64,000 bases of DNA from an uncultured Pelagibacteraceae bacterium (GCA_902624635.1 CACNYD010000002.1:1-64000); one strand, 5' to 3'. Shown: positions 17,819 to 26,887, counted from the stretch's first letter. Program-made: numbers and translations. The notes: generated by a model not told the origin, from the letters alone.

Positions 17819-18901
17819 TTAAATTTGTAAACCCATATCAGCAATATTTTTAAAATATTTGTTTAGTATTCTATTTCGTCCAATTAATCTTGCTGTTGAA
17901 TCAATTAAATCATCTCCGATCTTATTTTCAGAATTAAAATATTCATAAATAAAATTAATTCCCTCTGAAAAAATAAAATTTTTACTTTTTACGTTATTCT
18001 GAAATTCAACACATACACTTTGATCTATGGGTAAGCCAAGTTTTATTTTGCAATCAATTATTTTTAAAAATTCTTTTATATCTCTGATTGACATATTAAA
18101 ACCCTGACCAGCTAAAGGGTGAAGTTTATGCAACAAATCACCAAAGGCTAAAATGTTATCTTTATAATATTCCCTTAAATTTATTGATTTTAACTCAAAT
18201 TTTGAAATCTTATGAATTTTCTTTATTTTGTATTTTGGATTAAATTTATTAATAATTTTATTGATCTCTAATTCAGTTTTATTTTTTTTCATTCTTGCAG
18301 AATAAACGATTGAAGTTTTATCTTTTGATATTGGAAGAAATGCTATTGGACCATCATTTGTAAAAATTTGTATTGCTTCATTATTAAACGATAATTTTAA
18401 GTGATCTATAATTGTTGTGAATGCAATGCTATTGTATTTTTTTTCAAATTTTTTTGAAAAATATTTTTTTGTAATTTCATTTCTAATGTCGCAATTAATT
18501 ATCAAGTCATAATTTAAATTATCTGATTTTGTGTATTTTGTATATTTTTTGAATTTAAAAAATTTATTCTTTTTAAGTTCGATAATAAGTTGATTAAATA
18601 TTTTTTGATTCTGCAATATTGAAAAAAGATTGTCTTTTTGATCCTCGAATTTTAAAATTTCTTTATTATTAGAGTTTTCTGTAAAAATTTTTATTTTTTT
18701 GATTGGCCACAACAATTTTTTAATATTTGATATTTCCTTATTAAAATAATCAATATTTGATTTTGAAATTCCAATTGTGCGAGTAGTATCTATTCTGGTA
18801 TTTTTTTTCTTATAAGATAGATCAACAAATATCTCTTTTTTAACCAGGCCTTTTGCCAAAGCTAAACTTGTAAGGTTATCACCCAATATACATACTTTCA
18901 T
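17819..18901 (-). CDS. UbiH/VisC-like FAD-dependent monooxygenase, divergent
   Basis: The 360-residue protein matches the ubiquinone hydroxylase group mainly through its second FAD motif, FGDLLHKLHPLAGQGFNMSIRD (split as FGDLLHKLHP and LAGQGFNMSIRD, about 265-286), and the flanking C-terminal helices. The N-terminal dinucleotide motif is poor: ILGDNLTSLALAKG lacks the normal GxGxxG. ATG 18901 is chosen because the longer frame to 18940 runs into the ftsK start. Ring hydroxylation in ubiquinone synthesis is the likely role, but the degraded motif leaves doubt. It is divergent from ftsK, with only 30 bp between the starts. Confidence 0.7.
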   Translation of the reverse strand: MKVCILGDNLTSLALAKGLVKKEIFVDLSYKKKNTRIDTTRTIGISKSNIDYFNKEISNIKKLLWPIKKIKIFTENSNNKEILKFEDQKDNLFSILQNQKIFNQLIIELKKNKFFKFKKYTKYTKSDNLNYDLIINCDIRNEITKKYFSKKFEKKYNSIAFTTIIDHLKLSFNNEAIQIFTNDGPIAFLPISKDKTSIVYSARMKKNKTELEINKIINKFNPKYKIKKIHKISKFELKSINLREYYKDNILAFGDLLHKLHPLAGQGFNMSIRDIKEFLKIIDCKIKLGLPIDQSVCVEFQNNVKSKNFIFSEGINFIYEYFNSENKIGDDLIDSTARLIGRNRILNKYFKNIADMGLQI

Positions 18902-18931
18902 AATAAATTTAATTTTAACAAGAAAAATTAG

Positions 18932-21052
18932 ATGATACAAAGTGATAAATTTGATTCACTTAAAATGAACATTAAAAAAATTGTTAATATAACTCTTCTT
19001 TTTATTGCTAAAAGGTTAACAGAAATATTTGGTTTTCTAATATTATCTGCGGGTATCTTTTTGTTTGTCTCATTAGTTTCATATTCGCCAGAGGATCCAA
19101 ATTTTATATTTCCTGAGAATACTGAAATCAGGAATCTTTTGGGTTTTAGAGGAAGTTATATTTCTGATATTTTTTTTCAATCAATTGGTTTAGTTTCTTA
19201 TTTAGTCTCTTTAACATTAATTTTTACTGGAATAAATATCATCTTAAAAAAAGATTTTTTTTTAATAATTGAAAATATTTTTTACTCAATTTTATATTCA
19301 ATTTTTGGATCACTATTTTTAAACTATTTTTATAATACCACTTTTGCCTTATTCATTAACGGTAACGGAGGTTTTATTGGAGACTATTTGAATGAGAATT
19401 TTTTTAAAAGTTTAATAGGTATAAACGAAAATATATCCTATTATTTTTTAATCATCTTAATAATCATACTTTTTTTACTTAGTATAAATTTTAGTCTTAA
19501 GAAATTTTTTAATTTTCTTAGAAAAATTAATTTTCTGAATCTTAAGAATAATAAAAATTATACTGACAAAAGTGAAGTTATTAATGAATATATTCCACAA
19601 GAAGAAATTAAAAATTTAATTCAAGAAGATTTACCTTTTATAAAAGCTGATGAGATAAAAAAAACTGAAATACAAAAATTTAAATTACCAAGCCTTGATT
19701 TACTTAAAATTCCGTCTAAAAAAGAAAGAGAGAATTCTGAAAAAGATCAATCAAGTGATTCTGAATTTTTAGAAAAAATATTATTGGACTTTGGTGTTAA
19801 TGGAAAAATAAAAAAAATAAGTCACGGACCTGTCGTTACATTGAATGAATTTGAACCTGCTGCTGGTGTAAAGGTTTCGAAGATTATAAATCTATCTGAT
19901 GACATCGCGAGAAATACTAGTTCAGAGTCAGCTAGAATTTCAACAATTCCAGGAAGTAACACTGTTGGAATTGAATTACCTAATTCATCAAGAGAAAATG
20001 TTTACTTGAGTGAGATTTTAAATAAATCTGACTTCAGGAAAAAAGAAATTAAATTACCAATCGCTTTAGGTAAAAGTATATCTGGAACCCCAATAGTTGG
20101 GGATTTATCTTCAATGCCTCATTTGTTAATAGCTGGAACAACTGGGTCTGGAAAATCAGTTTGCATCAACACAATAATATTATCGCTGCTTTACCGTCAT
20201 ACTCCGGAAAGATGTAAATTTATTTTAATTGATCCAAAAATGCTTGAACTATCAACGTACGAAGGTGTGCCCCATCTTTTATGTCCAGTGATAACAGAAG
20301 CAAAAAAAGCAGCCTCTGTTCTAGGATGGGTGGTTAAAGAGATGGAAAATAGATACAGACTTATGACTAAAGAAGGAGTTAGAAATATAGATGGTTATAA
20401 CTCAAAACATAAACTTCCAATGCCTTACATAGTTGTAGTAGTTGATGAAATGTCAGATCTGATGTTGGTAGCAGGAAAAGAAATTGAAAGCTATATTCAA
20501 AAATTATCTCAAATGGCAAGAGCAGCTGGTATACACATTATCATGGCTACTCAAAGACCAAGCGTTGACGTGATTACCGGAACAATTAAAGCAAACTTTC
20601 CTACACGAATATCTTTCCAAGTAACATCTAAAATAGATAGTAGAACTATATTAGGAGAACAAGGTGCTGAACAATTATTGGGTAGAGGTGACATGCTATA
20701 CATGTCATCTGCCAACAAAGTCATAAGAATTCATGCACCATTTGTTTCTGACAATGAGATTGAAAATATTAACAATTCTTTAAGATCTCAAGCAGAACCA
20801 GATTATGTAGACGAAATTCTAAATTTTGCAGATGAAAAGGAAATGGGCGAAGCATCTAAAAATATAAGCGATAAAGATGAGCTTTATCAAAAAGCTGTAG
20901 AAATAATAAAATCTGAAAGGAAAGCATCAACATCTTTTTTACAAAGAAAACTACAAATTGGATATAATCGAGCAGCAAGAATAATTGATATGATGGAAGA
21001 AGAAGGAATTGTGAGTAAGGCCAATCATGTAGGAAAACGTGATGTTCTTTAA
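18932..21052 (+). CDS. ftsK: DNA translocase FtsK
   Basis: FtsK pumps DNA at the septum and activates XerCD-dif recombination. The 706-residue protein has four N-terminal membrane helices (about 35-60, 85-110, 115-140, 165-190) and a short charged linker. The motor domain carries Walker A GTTGSGKS (402-409), the Walker B region VVVDEMSDLM, and MATQRPSVDVITG. The C-terminal gamma winged helix (about 640-706, QRKLQIGYNRAARI) reads KOPS sites. It is shorter than E. coli FtsK because the linker is small. ATG 18965 (Met12) is an alternative start. TAATG couples it to lolA. Confidence 0.96.
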   Translation: MIQSDKFDSLKMNIKKIVNITLLFIAKRLTEIFGFLILSAGIFLFVSLVSYSPEDPNFIFPENTEIRNLLGFRGSYISDIFFQSIGLVSYLVSLTLIFTGINIILKKDFFLIIENIFYSILYSIFGSLFLNYFYNTTFALFINGNGGFIGDYLNENFFKSLIGINENISYYFLIILIIILFLLSINFSLKKFFNFLRKINFLNLKNNKNYTDKSEVINEYIPQEEIKNLIQEDLPFIKADEIKKTEIQKFKLPSLDLLKIPSKKERENSEKDQSSDSEFLEKILLDFGVNGKIKKISHGPVVTLNEFEPAAGVKVSKIINLSDDIARNTSSESARISTIPGSNTVGIELPNSSRENVYLSEILNKSDFRKKEIKLPIALGKSISGTPIVGDLSSMPHLLIAGTTGSGKSVCINTIILSLLYRHTPERCKFILIDPKMLELSTYEGVPHLLCPVITEAKKAASVLGWVVKEMENRYRLMTKEGVRNIDGYNSKHKLPMPYIVVVVDEMSDLMLVAGKEIESYIQKLSQMARAAGIHIIMATQRPSVDVITGTIKANFPTRISFQVTSKIDSRTILGEQGAEQLLGRGDMLYMSSANKVIRIHAPFVSDNEIENINNSLRSQAEPDYVDEILNFADEKEMGEASKNISDKDELYQKAVEIIKSERKASTSFLQRKLQIGYNRAARIIDMMEEEGIVSKANHVGKRDVL

Positions 21053-21600
21053 TGATTAATAAATTAATTTTTTTGTTTCTTTTATTTTCAATGGTTGAGG
21101 CTTCAGCAAATTTTAAAGAAAAGATTATTCAAAATTTAGAAACTACTAATACCTTAACATTTAACTTTGAACAAAACATTAATGGTAAAACAGAAAATGG
21201 TCATTGCGCTCTTTCATATCCACAAAAAATATTTTGTAAATATAATTTAAATAATGGTAAAATTTTAGTTTCTAATGGTAAATCCATAGTCGTTAAAACT
21301 AACAGTAGCTATTACGTATATCCGCTTAAACGAACACCATTAAATCTTATATTAAATAAAAAATTTTTAATTAACAAAATTGAAAATTTGAATGAAAGAA
21401 TTTTAGATAATAAATTTGTAAATTATAAGTTTTCTGAAGAAGATTTTGAGGTAAATATTTTCTTTGATTATAATACTCTTGATTTGATAGGTTGGCAAAC
21501 TACAGATATTTATCAAAATCTTAGTATCACCTTTTTAGATTCAGTTAAAAAAAATCAAAAATTAAATAGTAATTTGTTTGTTTTACCTCAACAAAATTAG
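21052..21600 (+). CDS. lolA: Outer-membrane lipoprotein carrier LolA-like protein
   Basis: LolA ferries lipoproteins through the periplasm to the outer membrane. This 182-residue protein has a signal peptide (hydrophobic 4-16, likely cut after VEASA, about residue 19). It also has the LolA-type half-barrel pattern: LTFNFEQNINGKTENGHCALSYPQKI split across 35-60, and SNGKSIVVKTNSSYYVYPL near 80-98. Sequence conservation is modest, but the ftsK-lolA coupling (TAATG) is the usual alphaproteobacterial order. Its end overlaps the convergent GNAT gene by 4 bp. Confidence 0.85.
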   Translation: MINKLIFLFLLFSMVEASANFKEKIIQNLETTNTLTFNFEQNINGKTENGHCALSYPQKIFCKYNLNNGKILVSNGKSIVVKTNSSYYVYPLKRTPLNLILNKKFLINKIENLNERILDNKFVNYKFSEEDFEVNIFFDYNTLDLIGWQTTDIYQNLSITFLDSVKKNQKLNSNLFVLPQQN

Positions 21601-22100
21601 ATTGAGACAGATTCCGTTTTATAAATTCTCATACCCCTTGAAATATAATTATTTAATGCATTTTTATGGTCTAAAGAACAAGTATGTACCCAGACTCTAT
21701 TAGTATTTTCAGAAAAAGAATTTTTTATAGCTGATGTCAAAAGGAAAGAGCCTAATTTTTTATTTTGATATTCTTTAAGTAGACCAAGATAAGCAATTTC
21801 TGTCTCCTTTTTTTCCTTATGTAAAATAAGTTCAAAATATCCAGCCATATCATCAGCTTTTTTAAGAATATAAGTTTTTACCTTTTGATCAGAAATATAT
21901 TCAATCCACTGTTTATCAGTCCAAACTAAACGATCTGTCCATCGATGTTCTTTACCTATATTTTTGTAAAAAAACTTATTAATTTGAAAATCTGCTGGAT
22001 TACTGAAATCAACATAACAATCTTCTGGAGAAGATTCTGGTTCTTTTAAGTCTCTAAGTGAATTTATTTCTAAGTAATTTCTCTCAATTTTAATACTCAC
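21597..22100 (-). CDS. GNAT family N-acetyltransferase
   Basis: The 167-residue protein has the GNAT core: the beta4 strand ETEIAYLGLLKEYQNKKLGSFLL (about 100-122), with the acetyl-CoA pyrophosphate loop reduced to EYQNKKLG (canonical Q/RxxGxG/A), then VWVHTCSLDHKNALNNYISRGM near the end. The substrate is unknown. Its ATG overlaps the HIT gene stop by 4 bp, so it is the last gene of the mcl-mtkAB-HIT run, although a functional link with those enzymes is not shown. Confidence 0.8.
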   Translation of the reverse strand: MSIKIERNYLEINSLRDLKEPESSPEDCYVDFSNPADFQINKFFYKNIGKEHRWTDRLVWTDKQWIEYISDQKVKTYILKKADDMAGYFELILHKEKKETEIAYLGLLKEYQNKKLGSFLLTSAIKNSFSENTNRVWVHTCSLDHKNALNNYISRGMRIYKTESVSI

Positions 22101-22462
22101 TCCACCATCTTACCGACTTTTTCACCCCCAAACAAATGAAAATGCAAATGAGGCACTTCTTGACCCCCATGTTCAGAAACATTTACCAAAGCTCTATAAC
22201 CTTTACCTGTATCTACTGATATTCCAAGTTTTTTCGCAACTATGTTTATACCTTTTAACAAACCAACTATTTCTTCTGAGGATGCTTTTTCACTAAAATC
22301 ATCAAGGTCAATATATTTCCCTTTGGGTATTACAAGTGCATGAATTTTTTTTTGTGGGTTAATATCGTGAAAAGACAAAACATAATCGTCCTCATAAATC
22401 TTTTTACAAGGAATTTCCCCTCTTAAAATTTTAGCAAAAATATTATTATTATCGTAAATCAT
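22097..22462 (-). CDS. HIT family protein (HinT-like nucleotide hydrolase)
   Basis: This 121-residue protein has the complete histidine triad VPHLHFHLFGG (His105, His107, His109) and the family N-terminus NIFAKILRGEIPCKKIYEDD. HinT proteins hydrolyse purine nucleoside phosphoramidates or acyl-adenylates. The start directly abuts the mtkB stop and its own stop overlaps the GNAT gene, so it is co-transcribed with both. Confidence 0.93.
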   Translation of the reverse strand: MIYDNNNIFAKILRGEIPCKKIYEDDYVLSFHDINPQKKIHALVIPKGKYIDLDDFSEKASSEEIVGLLKGINIVAKKLGISVDTGKGYRALVNVSEHGGQEVPHLHFHLFGGEKVGKMVE

Positions 22463-23350
22463 CTAAATTTTTTCTAGAACTGATTTAACGGTATCTCCCA
22501 TTACAGAGGGGTTTTTTGATATAGTTACTCCACACTGTTTTAAAATCTCAACTTTTTCTATAGCACTTTCTCCGTAGGCTGAAACTATTGCACCTGCATG
22601 ACCCATAACTCTTCCTTTGGGTGCAGTTAATCCAGCAATATATCCAATTACTGGTTTTTTCATATTCTCTTTTGCAAATTCACCTGCTGCAACTTCTTGG
22701 GGGCCACCTATTTCTCCAATCATTAAAATTACATCGGTTTCATCATCAGTTTCAAATTTTTCGATTATATCTCTAAATGAACTTCCGTTAATAGGATCTC
22801 CACCAATGCCAACACTTGTTGAAATTCCAATATTTAAATTCTTTAACTGTTGTGCTGCTTCATATCCTAAAGTTCCTGATCGACTTATAATTCCAACTCT
22901 TCCTTCCTTATAAATATGACCAGGCATTATTCCTAACATTGATTTTCCCGGACTTATAATTCCTGCACAATTTGGTCCGACCAATGTCATTTTTTCAGTT
23001 CTTGAATATCTTCTCATATATCTTTTGATCTTAATCATATCGTGTGATGGAATGCCGTCTACTATAGCTACACACGTTTTTATTCCAGCATCGGCTGCCT
23101 CCATTGCAGAGTCTGCTGCAAAAGCTGGTGGCACAAATAATATTGATGCTGTTGCGCCAGTATTTTTTACGGCATCTTTTACAGTATCAAATACAGGTCT
23201 ATCTAAATGTTTTTGACCACCTTTACCGGGTGTAACACCACCAACTACATTTGAACCATATTTGATCATTTCTTCAGCATGGAAAGTTCCCATTTTTCCT
23301 GTAAAGCCTTGAATTATTATTTTTGTATCTTTATGAATTATTACAGACAT
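22463..23350 (-). CDS. mtkB: Malate-CoA ligase (malate thiokinase) alpha subunit
   Basis: The 295-residue protein belongs to the succinyl-CoA synthetase alpha family: CoA-binding fold with GVTPGKGG, GPNCAGIISPG (about 125-135) and the phospho-His251 in GHAGAIVSAYG. I prefer malate-CoA ligase over SucD for three reasons. It sits directly downstream of malyl-CoA lyase. The inserted MRRYSRTEKM before the GPN motif and MLGIMPGHIY recall methylotroph MtkB. The genes of the usual mdh-sucCD-sucAB cluster are absent here. Malate + ATP + CoA gives malyl-CoA. Specificity is inferred, and succinyl-CoA synthetase remains the alternative. Confidence 0.82.
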   Translation of the reverse strand: MSVIIHKDTKIIIQGFTGKMGTFHAEEMIKYGSNVVGGVTPGKGGQKHLDRPVFDTVKDAVKNTGATASILFVPPAFAADSAMEAADAGIKTCVAIVDGIPSHDMIKIKRYMRRYSRTEKMTLVGPNCAGIISPGKSMLGIMPGHIYKEGRVGIISRSGTLGYEAAQQLKNLNIGISTSVGIGGDPINGSSFRDIIEKFETDDETDVILMIGEIGGPQEVAAGEFAKENMKKPVIGYIAGLTAPKGRVMGHAGAIVSAYGESAIEKVEILKQCGVTISKNPSVMGDTVKSVLEKI

Positions 23351-23351
23351 T

Positions 23352-24512
23352 TTATTTTAATGCTGCTACAGCTTTGTTAGCAGCCTCCTCTAACGTACTA
23401 GCCTCAATGTAATTTAACTTACTCTCTTTTAATATCTTATTACCTTTTTCAACATTTGTTCCGGCTAGTCTGATTACTAAAGGAACTTTAATTTCTATTT
23501 TTTCTAATGCTTGTACTATTCCCTCGGCTACCCAATCACATCGGTTTATTCCTGCAAAAATATTTACAAGAATTACTTTTACTTTCTTATCCATTGTGAT
23601 GAGTCTAAATGCCTTTACTATTTTTTCAGGCGTCGCTCCTCCACCAACATCAAGAAAATTGGCTGGTTCCCCTCCTGCCAATTTAATCATATCCATTGAT
23701 GCCATTGCTAATCCAGCGCCATTAATTATGTTTCCTATATTTCCATCTAAACTTACATAATTTAAACCTCTGTCAGAAGCGTAAACTTCTTTTTCATCCT
23801 CCTGTGTTTTATCTCTTAATTCAGATACCTTATCTCTTCTGAACATGGCATTATTGTCAAAACTCATCTTACAGTCTAATGCCAGTATTTGTTTTTGTTT
23901 TGAAATTACTAATGGGTTTACCTCAACCATTGTTGCATCTAATTCGCTAAAAGCTTTTGCGCAGCCTATAATAGTTTCCGAGACCCTTCTAACTAATTCT
24001 GGTTCTATTCCTAATCCAAAAGCTAGTTCTCTTGCTTGAAAATCTTGTATACCAACAGCTACTTCTATTTTAGATCTGATAATTGAGTCTGGTTTTTCTT
24101 TAGCAATTTCTTCTACACTCATTCCACCTTCTGTTGAAGCTACAATCATTATACTTTCAGAGCTTCTGTCAAAAACCAATCCTAGATATAATTCTTTTTC
24201 AATATCTGTTGCCTCTTCTATATAAATTCTATTTACAATTTTACCTTGAGGACCTGTTTGATTAGTTACTAATTTTTTTCCTAAAAGTTTGTCTGTTGCT
24301 TGAGCAACTTCTAGGGGCGAATTACAAACGATTACCCCTCCAGCTTTTCCTCTTGCACCAGAATGAATTTGTGCTTTAACAACCCATTTCGATCCACCAA
24401 TTTCTCTGGCTTTGTTTTCTGCTGTCTCTGGACTATAAACTATTCCTCCTCTTGGAATAGTAACTCCAAAACTTGCTAAAATTTCTTTTGCTTGATATTC
24501 GTGGATATCCAT
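23352..24512 (-). CDS. mtkA: Malate-CoA ligase (malate thiokinase) beta subunit
   Basis: The 386-residue protein has an N-terminal ATP-grasp domain (DIHEYQAKEILASFGV, then KAQIHSGARGKAGGV near 46-60) and a C-terminal CoA-ligase domain (FLDVGGGATPEKI, about 285-297; ILVNIFAGINRCDWVAEGI, about 311-329). It pairs with the alpha subunit 1 bp downstream and starts 2 bp after the mcl stop, so the three genes form a tight operon. Assignment to malate rather than succinate follows from that operon. It falls in the size range of both enzymes, so length alone does not separate them. Confidence 0.82.
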   Translation of the reverse strand: MDIHEYQAKEILASFGVTIPRGGIVYSPETAENKAREIGGSKWVVKAQIHSGARGKAGGVIVCNSPLEVAQATDKLLGKKLVTNQTGPQGKIVNRIYIEEATDIEKELYLGLVFDRSSESIMIVASTEGGMSVEEIAKEKPDSIIRSKIEVAVGIQDFQARELAFGLGIEPELVRRVSETIIGCAKAFSELDATMVEVNPLVISKQKQILALDCKMSFDNNAMFRRDKVSELRDKTQEDEKEVYASDRGLNYVSLDGNIGNIINGAGLAMASMDMIKLAGGEPANFLDVGGGATPEKIVKAFRLITMDKKVKVILVNIFAGINRCDWVAEGIVQALEKIEIKVPLVIRLAGTNVEKGNKILKESKLNYIEASTLEEAANKAVAALK

Positions 24513-24514
24513 AT

Positions 24515-25453
24515 TTATTTATTATTTATTAATTTATCTATATTTACAATATTTTCTGCCATTCTTGCTGATGCAGCATCAATCATTCTTCCATCAAGTT
24601 GAGCTGCTCCCTTTCCCTCTTTAGCAGCCTTTTCAAGCTCTTCTAAAATTCTTTTTGCTTTACTCACTTCTGACTCTGGTGGAGAAAATACTTTGTTTGC
24701 TAATTCAATTTGTGAAGGATGGATTGCCCATTTTCCCTCTATTCCAATGGCTGCTCCTCTTTTTGCAGCCGCAACATATGCATCAGGATCATTAAAATCT
24801 CCAAATGGTCCATCAATTGCTCTTAGACCGTATGCCCTACAAGTCATAACTAGTTCTGATAATCCGTGATGCCATTGGTCTCCGGGATAATCTGGATTGA
24901 GCCCTCCTATCACAACAGTTCTTGCTCTTAAACTTGCTGCATAATCTGCAACACCAAAGTGTAAAGCCTCAAGTCTCTCACTTGATTTTGCTATTTCCTT
25001 AATGTTGGACATACCCAAAGCTGTTTCAATCAAGCATTCGATTCCAATTTTATTTTTAATTTTTTTATGTGTCTCAATTTGAGTTAACAAGCAATCAACC
25101 ATGTAAACATCACTATCTGTTCCTGCTTTGGGTACAAGAATTGTATCAACATTTTCTCCAGCTTGTTCAACTATTTCCACTAAATCACTATACATGTAAT
25201 GAGTGTCTAAACTATTTATTCTGACTGAAATTGTTTTACCTTTTTCCCTCCAATTCATTTCATTTAAAGCTTTTATTACATTTGCTCTAGCTGAAACTTT
25301 ATCATTTGGAGAGACTGCATCTTCTAAATCTAAAAATATATAATCAGCGTCTGAATTAAGTGCCTTCTCAAACATTTTTGGAGATGAACCTGGAACTGCT
25401 AGTTCGCTTCTTTGAAGTCTTGATTTTGCGGGTCTATAAAATTTATGGCTCAT
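24515..25453 (-). CDS. mcl: L-malyl-CoA lyase (HpcH/HpaI/CitE family)
   Basis: The 312-residue TIM barrel is of the CitE-like lyase group: RSELAVPGSSPKMFEKAL at the N-terminus, DYIFLDLEDAVSPNDK (Mg ligands, about 37-52), ISVRINSLDTHY (about 75-86), IGIECLIETALGM and HFGVADYAAS in the middle, and GKWAIHPSQIELANKVF near 238-254. These match methylotroph malyl-CoA lyase closely. It would split malyl-CoA into glyoxylate and acetyl-CoA, downstream of the linked mtkAB products. Glyoxylate could feed glycine synthesis, which matters in glycine-requiring SAR11 cells (inference). It heads the operon. Confidence 0.88.
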   Translation of the reverse strand: MSHKFYRPAKSRLQRSELAVPGSSPKMFEKALNSDADYIFLDLEDAVSPNDKVSARANVIKALNEMNWREKGKTISVRINSLDTHYMYSDLVEIVEQAGENVDTILVPKAGTDSDVYMVDCLLTQIETHKKIKNKIGIECLIETALGMSNIKEIAKSSERLEALHFGVADYAASLRARTVVIGGLNPDYPGDQWHHGLSELVMTCRAYGLRAIDGPFGDFNDPDAYVAAAKRGAAIGIEGKWAIHPSQIELANKVFSPPESEVSKAKRILEELEKAAKEGKGAAQLDGRMIDAASARMAENIVNIDKLINNK

Positions 25454-25537
25454 TTTTTTTAGGCAGTATATATTTTCTAAATTAAGAATATACTTATTCT
25501 TTTTATAAGTATTTTTGATGAAAAATTTTGAGCCTTG

Positions 25538-25753
25538 CTAGTTTTTTAAAACCCCATATTTACTGAATTTATACCAAGCTCTCTCATGGAAGTAATATAA
25601 GAACATTTTTGTTAAAACTTCTATCCCTGCAATAGTTCCAGCCCAATCAAATTTTCCAGTTATTAACCAAGCTATTAAGAATGTGTCTAAACTAGCTATT
25701 ATTCTCCATGTTATAGTTTTTGCTAAATGTCTTTTTTTTTCGACGTGTTTCAT
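25538..25753 (-). CDS. DUF2061 family small membrane protein
   Basis: This 71-residue protein matches DUF2061: KKRHLAKTITWRIIASLDTF, WLITGKFDWAGTIAGIEVLTK (split), and YYFHERAWYKF at the end, with two hydrophobic segments (about 15-33 and 38-55). The function is unknown; homologues are often near sulfate-assimilation genes, which are not seen here. It lies 15 bp after hisE on the same strand and may be the last gene of the histidine run. Confidence 0.88.
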   Translation of the reverse strand: MKHVEKKRHLAKTITWRIIASLDTFLIAWLITGKFDWAGTIAGIEVLTKMFLYYFHERAWYKFSKYGVLKN

Positions 25754-25768
25754 AATTGCCTCTCTAAT

Positions 25769-26041
25769 TTATTTTTTTCTTTTATTTAGTTCCGCAATTA
25801 CATCTTCTATCTTAACATTATTTGCCTCTAAAAACATAATTAAATGATAAAAAACATCAGCTGCCTCATGAATTTTATTGGAATTTTGCTCAATAGCTTC
25901 TATTAACTCTTTAACTTCCTCCAAAACTTTTTCTTTAGCCAAATTTTTATCTTTTAAAAGTTTATTGGTATAAGACCCCTCTACTGGATTTTTTTTTCTT
26001 TCTCTAGCGAGTAAAATAAGATCTTCTATAATTTTAAGCAT
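25769..26041 (-). CDS. hisE: Phosphoribosyl-ATP pyrophosphatase
   Basis: HisE removes pyrophosphate from phosphoribosyl-ATP, the second step of histidine synthesis. The 90-residue all-helical MazG-like protein shows SYTNKLLKDKNLAKEKVLEEVKELIEA (two parts), with EExxE metal ligands near 40-44 and AADVFYHLIMFLE near 60-72. It starts 1 bp after hisF. hisI, the next enzyme, is not in the window. Confidence 0.94.
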   Translation of the reverse strand: MLKIIEDLILLARERKKNPVEGSYTNKLLKDKNLAKEKVLEEVKELIEAIEQNSNKIHEAADVFYHLIMFLEANNVKIEDVIAELNKRKK

Positions 26042-26042
26042 G

Positions 26043-26795
26043 TTAGATTCTAACAGGTATATCTTTTGAAGCCAAATATTCCTTCACTTCATTTATGGAA
26101 TAAGTTCCATAATGAAATATTGAAGCTGCAAGAACAGCACTAGCTCCAGAATTTATACCTTCAAACAAATGATCTAAAGTTCCCACACCCCCTGATGCTA
26201 TAACTGGAATATTAACATTTGATGTAATTTTTTTCATTAACTCAATATCATATCCTGATTTAGTTCCATCTTTATCCATTGATGTAACTAGCAATTCTCC
26301 TGCTCCACTATCTTCCATTTGTTTTGCATATTTAAGTGCATCGATACTGCTATTATTTCTTCCGCCATGGGTAAACACTTCCCACTTTTCCCCGTTTTTT
26401 TTCGCATCGATCGCAACTACAATACATTGAGACCCAAATTTTTTTGAACTATCAATAACAACTTTTGGATTTTCAACTGCAGCAGTGTTTATTGAAACTT
26501 TATCGGCTCCACAATTAAGTAATTTGTTAATATCCTCAACACTTCTAACACCACCTCCAACAGTCAATGGAACAAAACATTTTTTTGATGTTTTTTTAAC
26601 TACATCATAAATAGTGTCTCTATTTTCATTCGAAGCAGTAATATCTAAAAAACAAATTTCATCTGCACCGCCATCACTATAAATTTTAGCTTGTTCTACA
26701 GGGTCACCTGCATCTTTTAGATCTACAAAGTTAATTCCTTTAACAATACGGCCATTTTTAACATCCAGACAAGGTATTATTCTATTTTTAAGCAT
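26043..26795 (-). CDS. hisF: Imidazole glycerol phosphate synthase, cyclase subunit HisF
   Basis: HisF uses ammonia from HisH to form IGP and AICAR. The 250-residue (beta/alpha)8 barrel has [19 protein letters not shown] at the start (Asp11 catalytic), FLDITAS, GGGVRS (about 81-86), [12 protein letters not shown] (Asp about 130) and ASGGVG near 200. ATG 26795 is chosen; the two codons upstream begin with TTG and fall just after the stop of the 29-codon ORF. It is separated from hisA by that small ORF. Confidence 0.96.
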   Translation of the reverse strand: MLKNRIIPCLDVKNGRIVKGINFVDLKDAGDPVEQAKIYSDGGADEICFLDITASNENRDTIYDVVKKTSKKCFVPLTVGGGVRSVEDINKLLNCGADKVSINTAAVENPKVVIDSSKKFGSQCIVVAIDAKKNGEKWEVFTHGGRNNSSIDALKYAKQMEDSGAGELLVTSMDKDGTKSGYDIELMKKITSNVNIPVIASGGVGTLDHLFEGINSGASAVLAASIFHYGTYSINEVKEYLASKDIPVRI

Positions 26796-26797
26796 TA

Positions 26798-26887
26798 TCA
26801 AAAAAACATTCTATATAAAAAATTAACACTCACAAAACTCATTATGATAACTAAAAGATAGAGACTAATATAATCAATAGGCTTCAT
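26798..26887 (-). CDS. 29-residue single-helix membrane peptide between hisA and hisF (putative)
   Basis: An ATG at 26887 directly follows the hisA TAA and opens a 29-codon frame ending in TGA at 26798-26800. hisF begins 2 bp later. The peptide starts [10 protein letters not shown] and continues with a hydrophobic run to residue 29, predicting a single membrane helix. The exact fit between two stop/start junctions (TAA-ATG and TGA-TA-ATG) suggests that it is translated to carry ribosomes from hisA to hisF. It resembles no family I know and could be chance in AT-rich DNA. Confidence 0.45.
   Translation of the reverse strand: MKPIDYISLYLLVIIMSFVSVNFLYRMFF

Noticed and set aside
22463-24512. 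Reading the ligase genes as the TCA-cycle sucC and sucD
   Set aside because: Upstream malyl-CoA lyase, MtkB-like sequence details and the absence of mdh/sucAB nearby favour malate-CoA ligase. SucCD is kept as the stated alternative.
25490-25512. Hairpin ATACTTAT/ATAAGTAT upstream of mcl as a terminator
   Set aside because: The T run follows it on the plus strand, where no gene ends; the stem is AT-only and could occur by chance.
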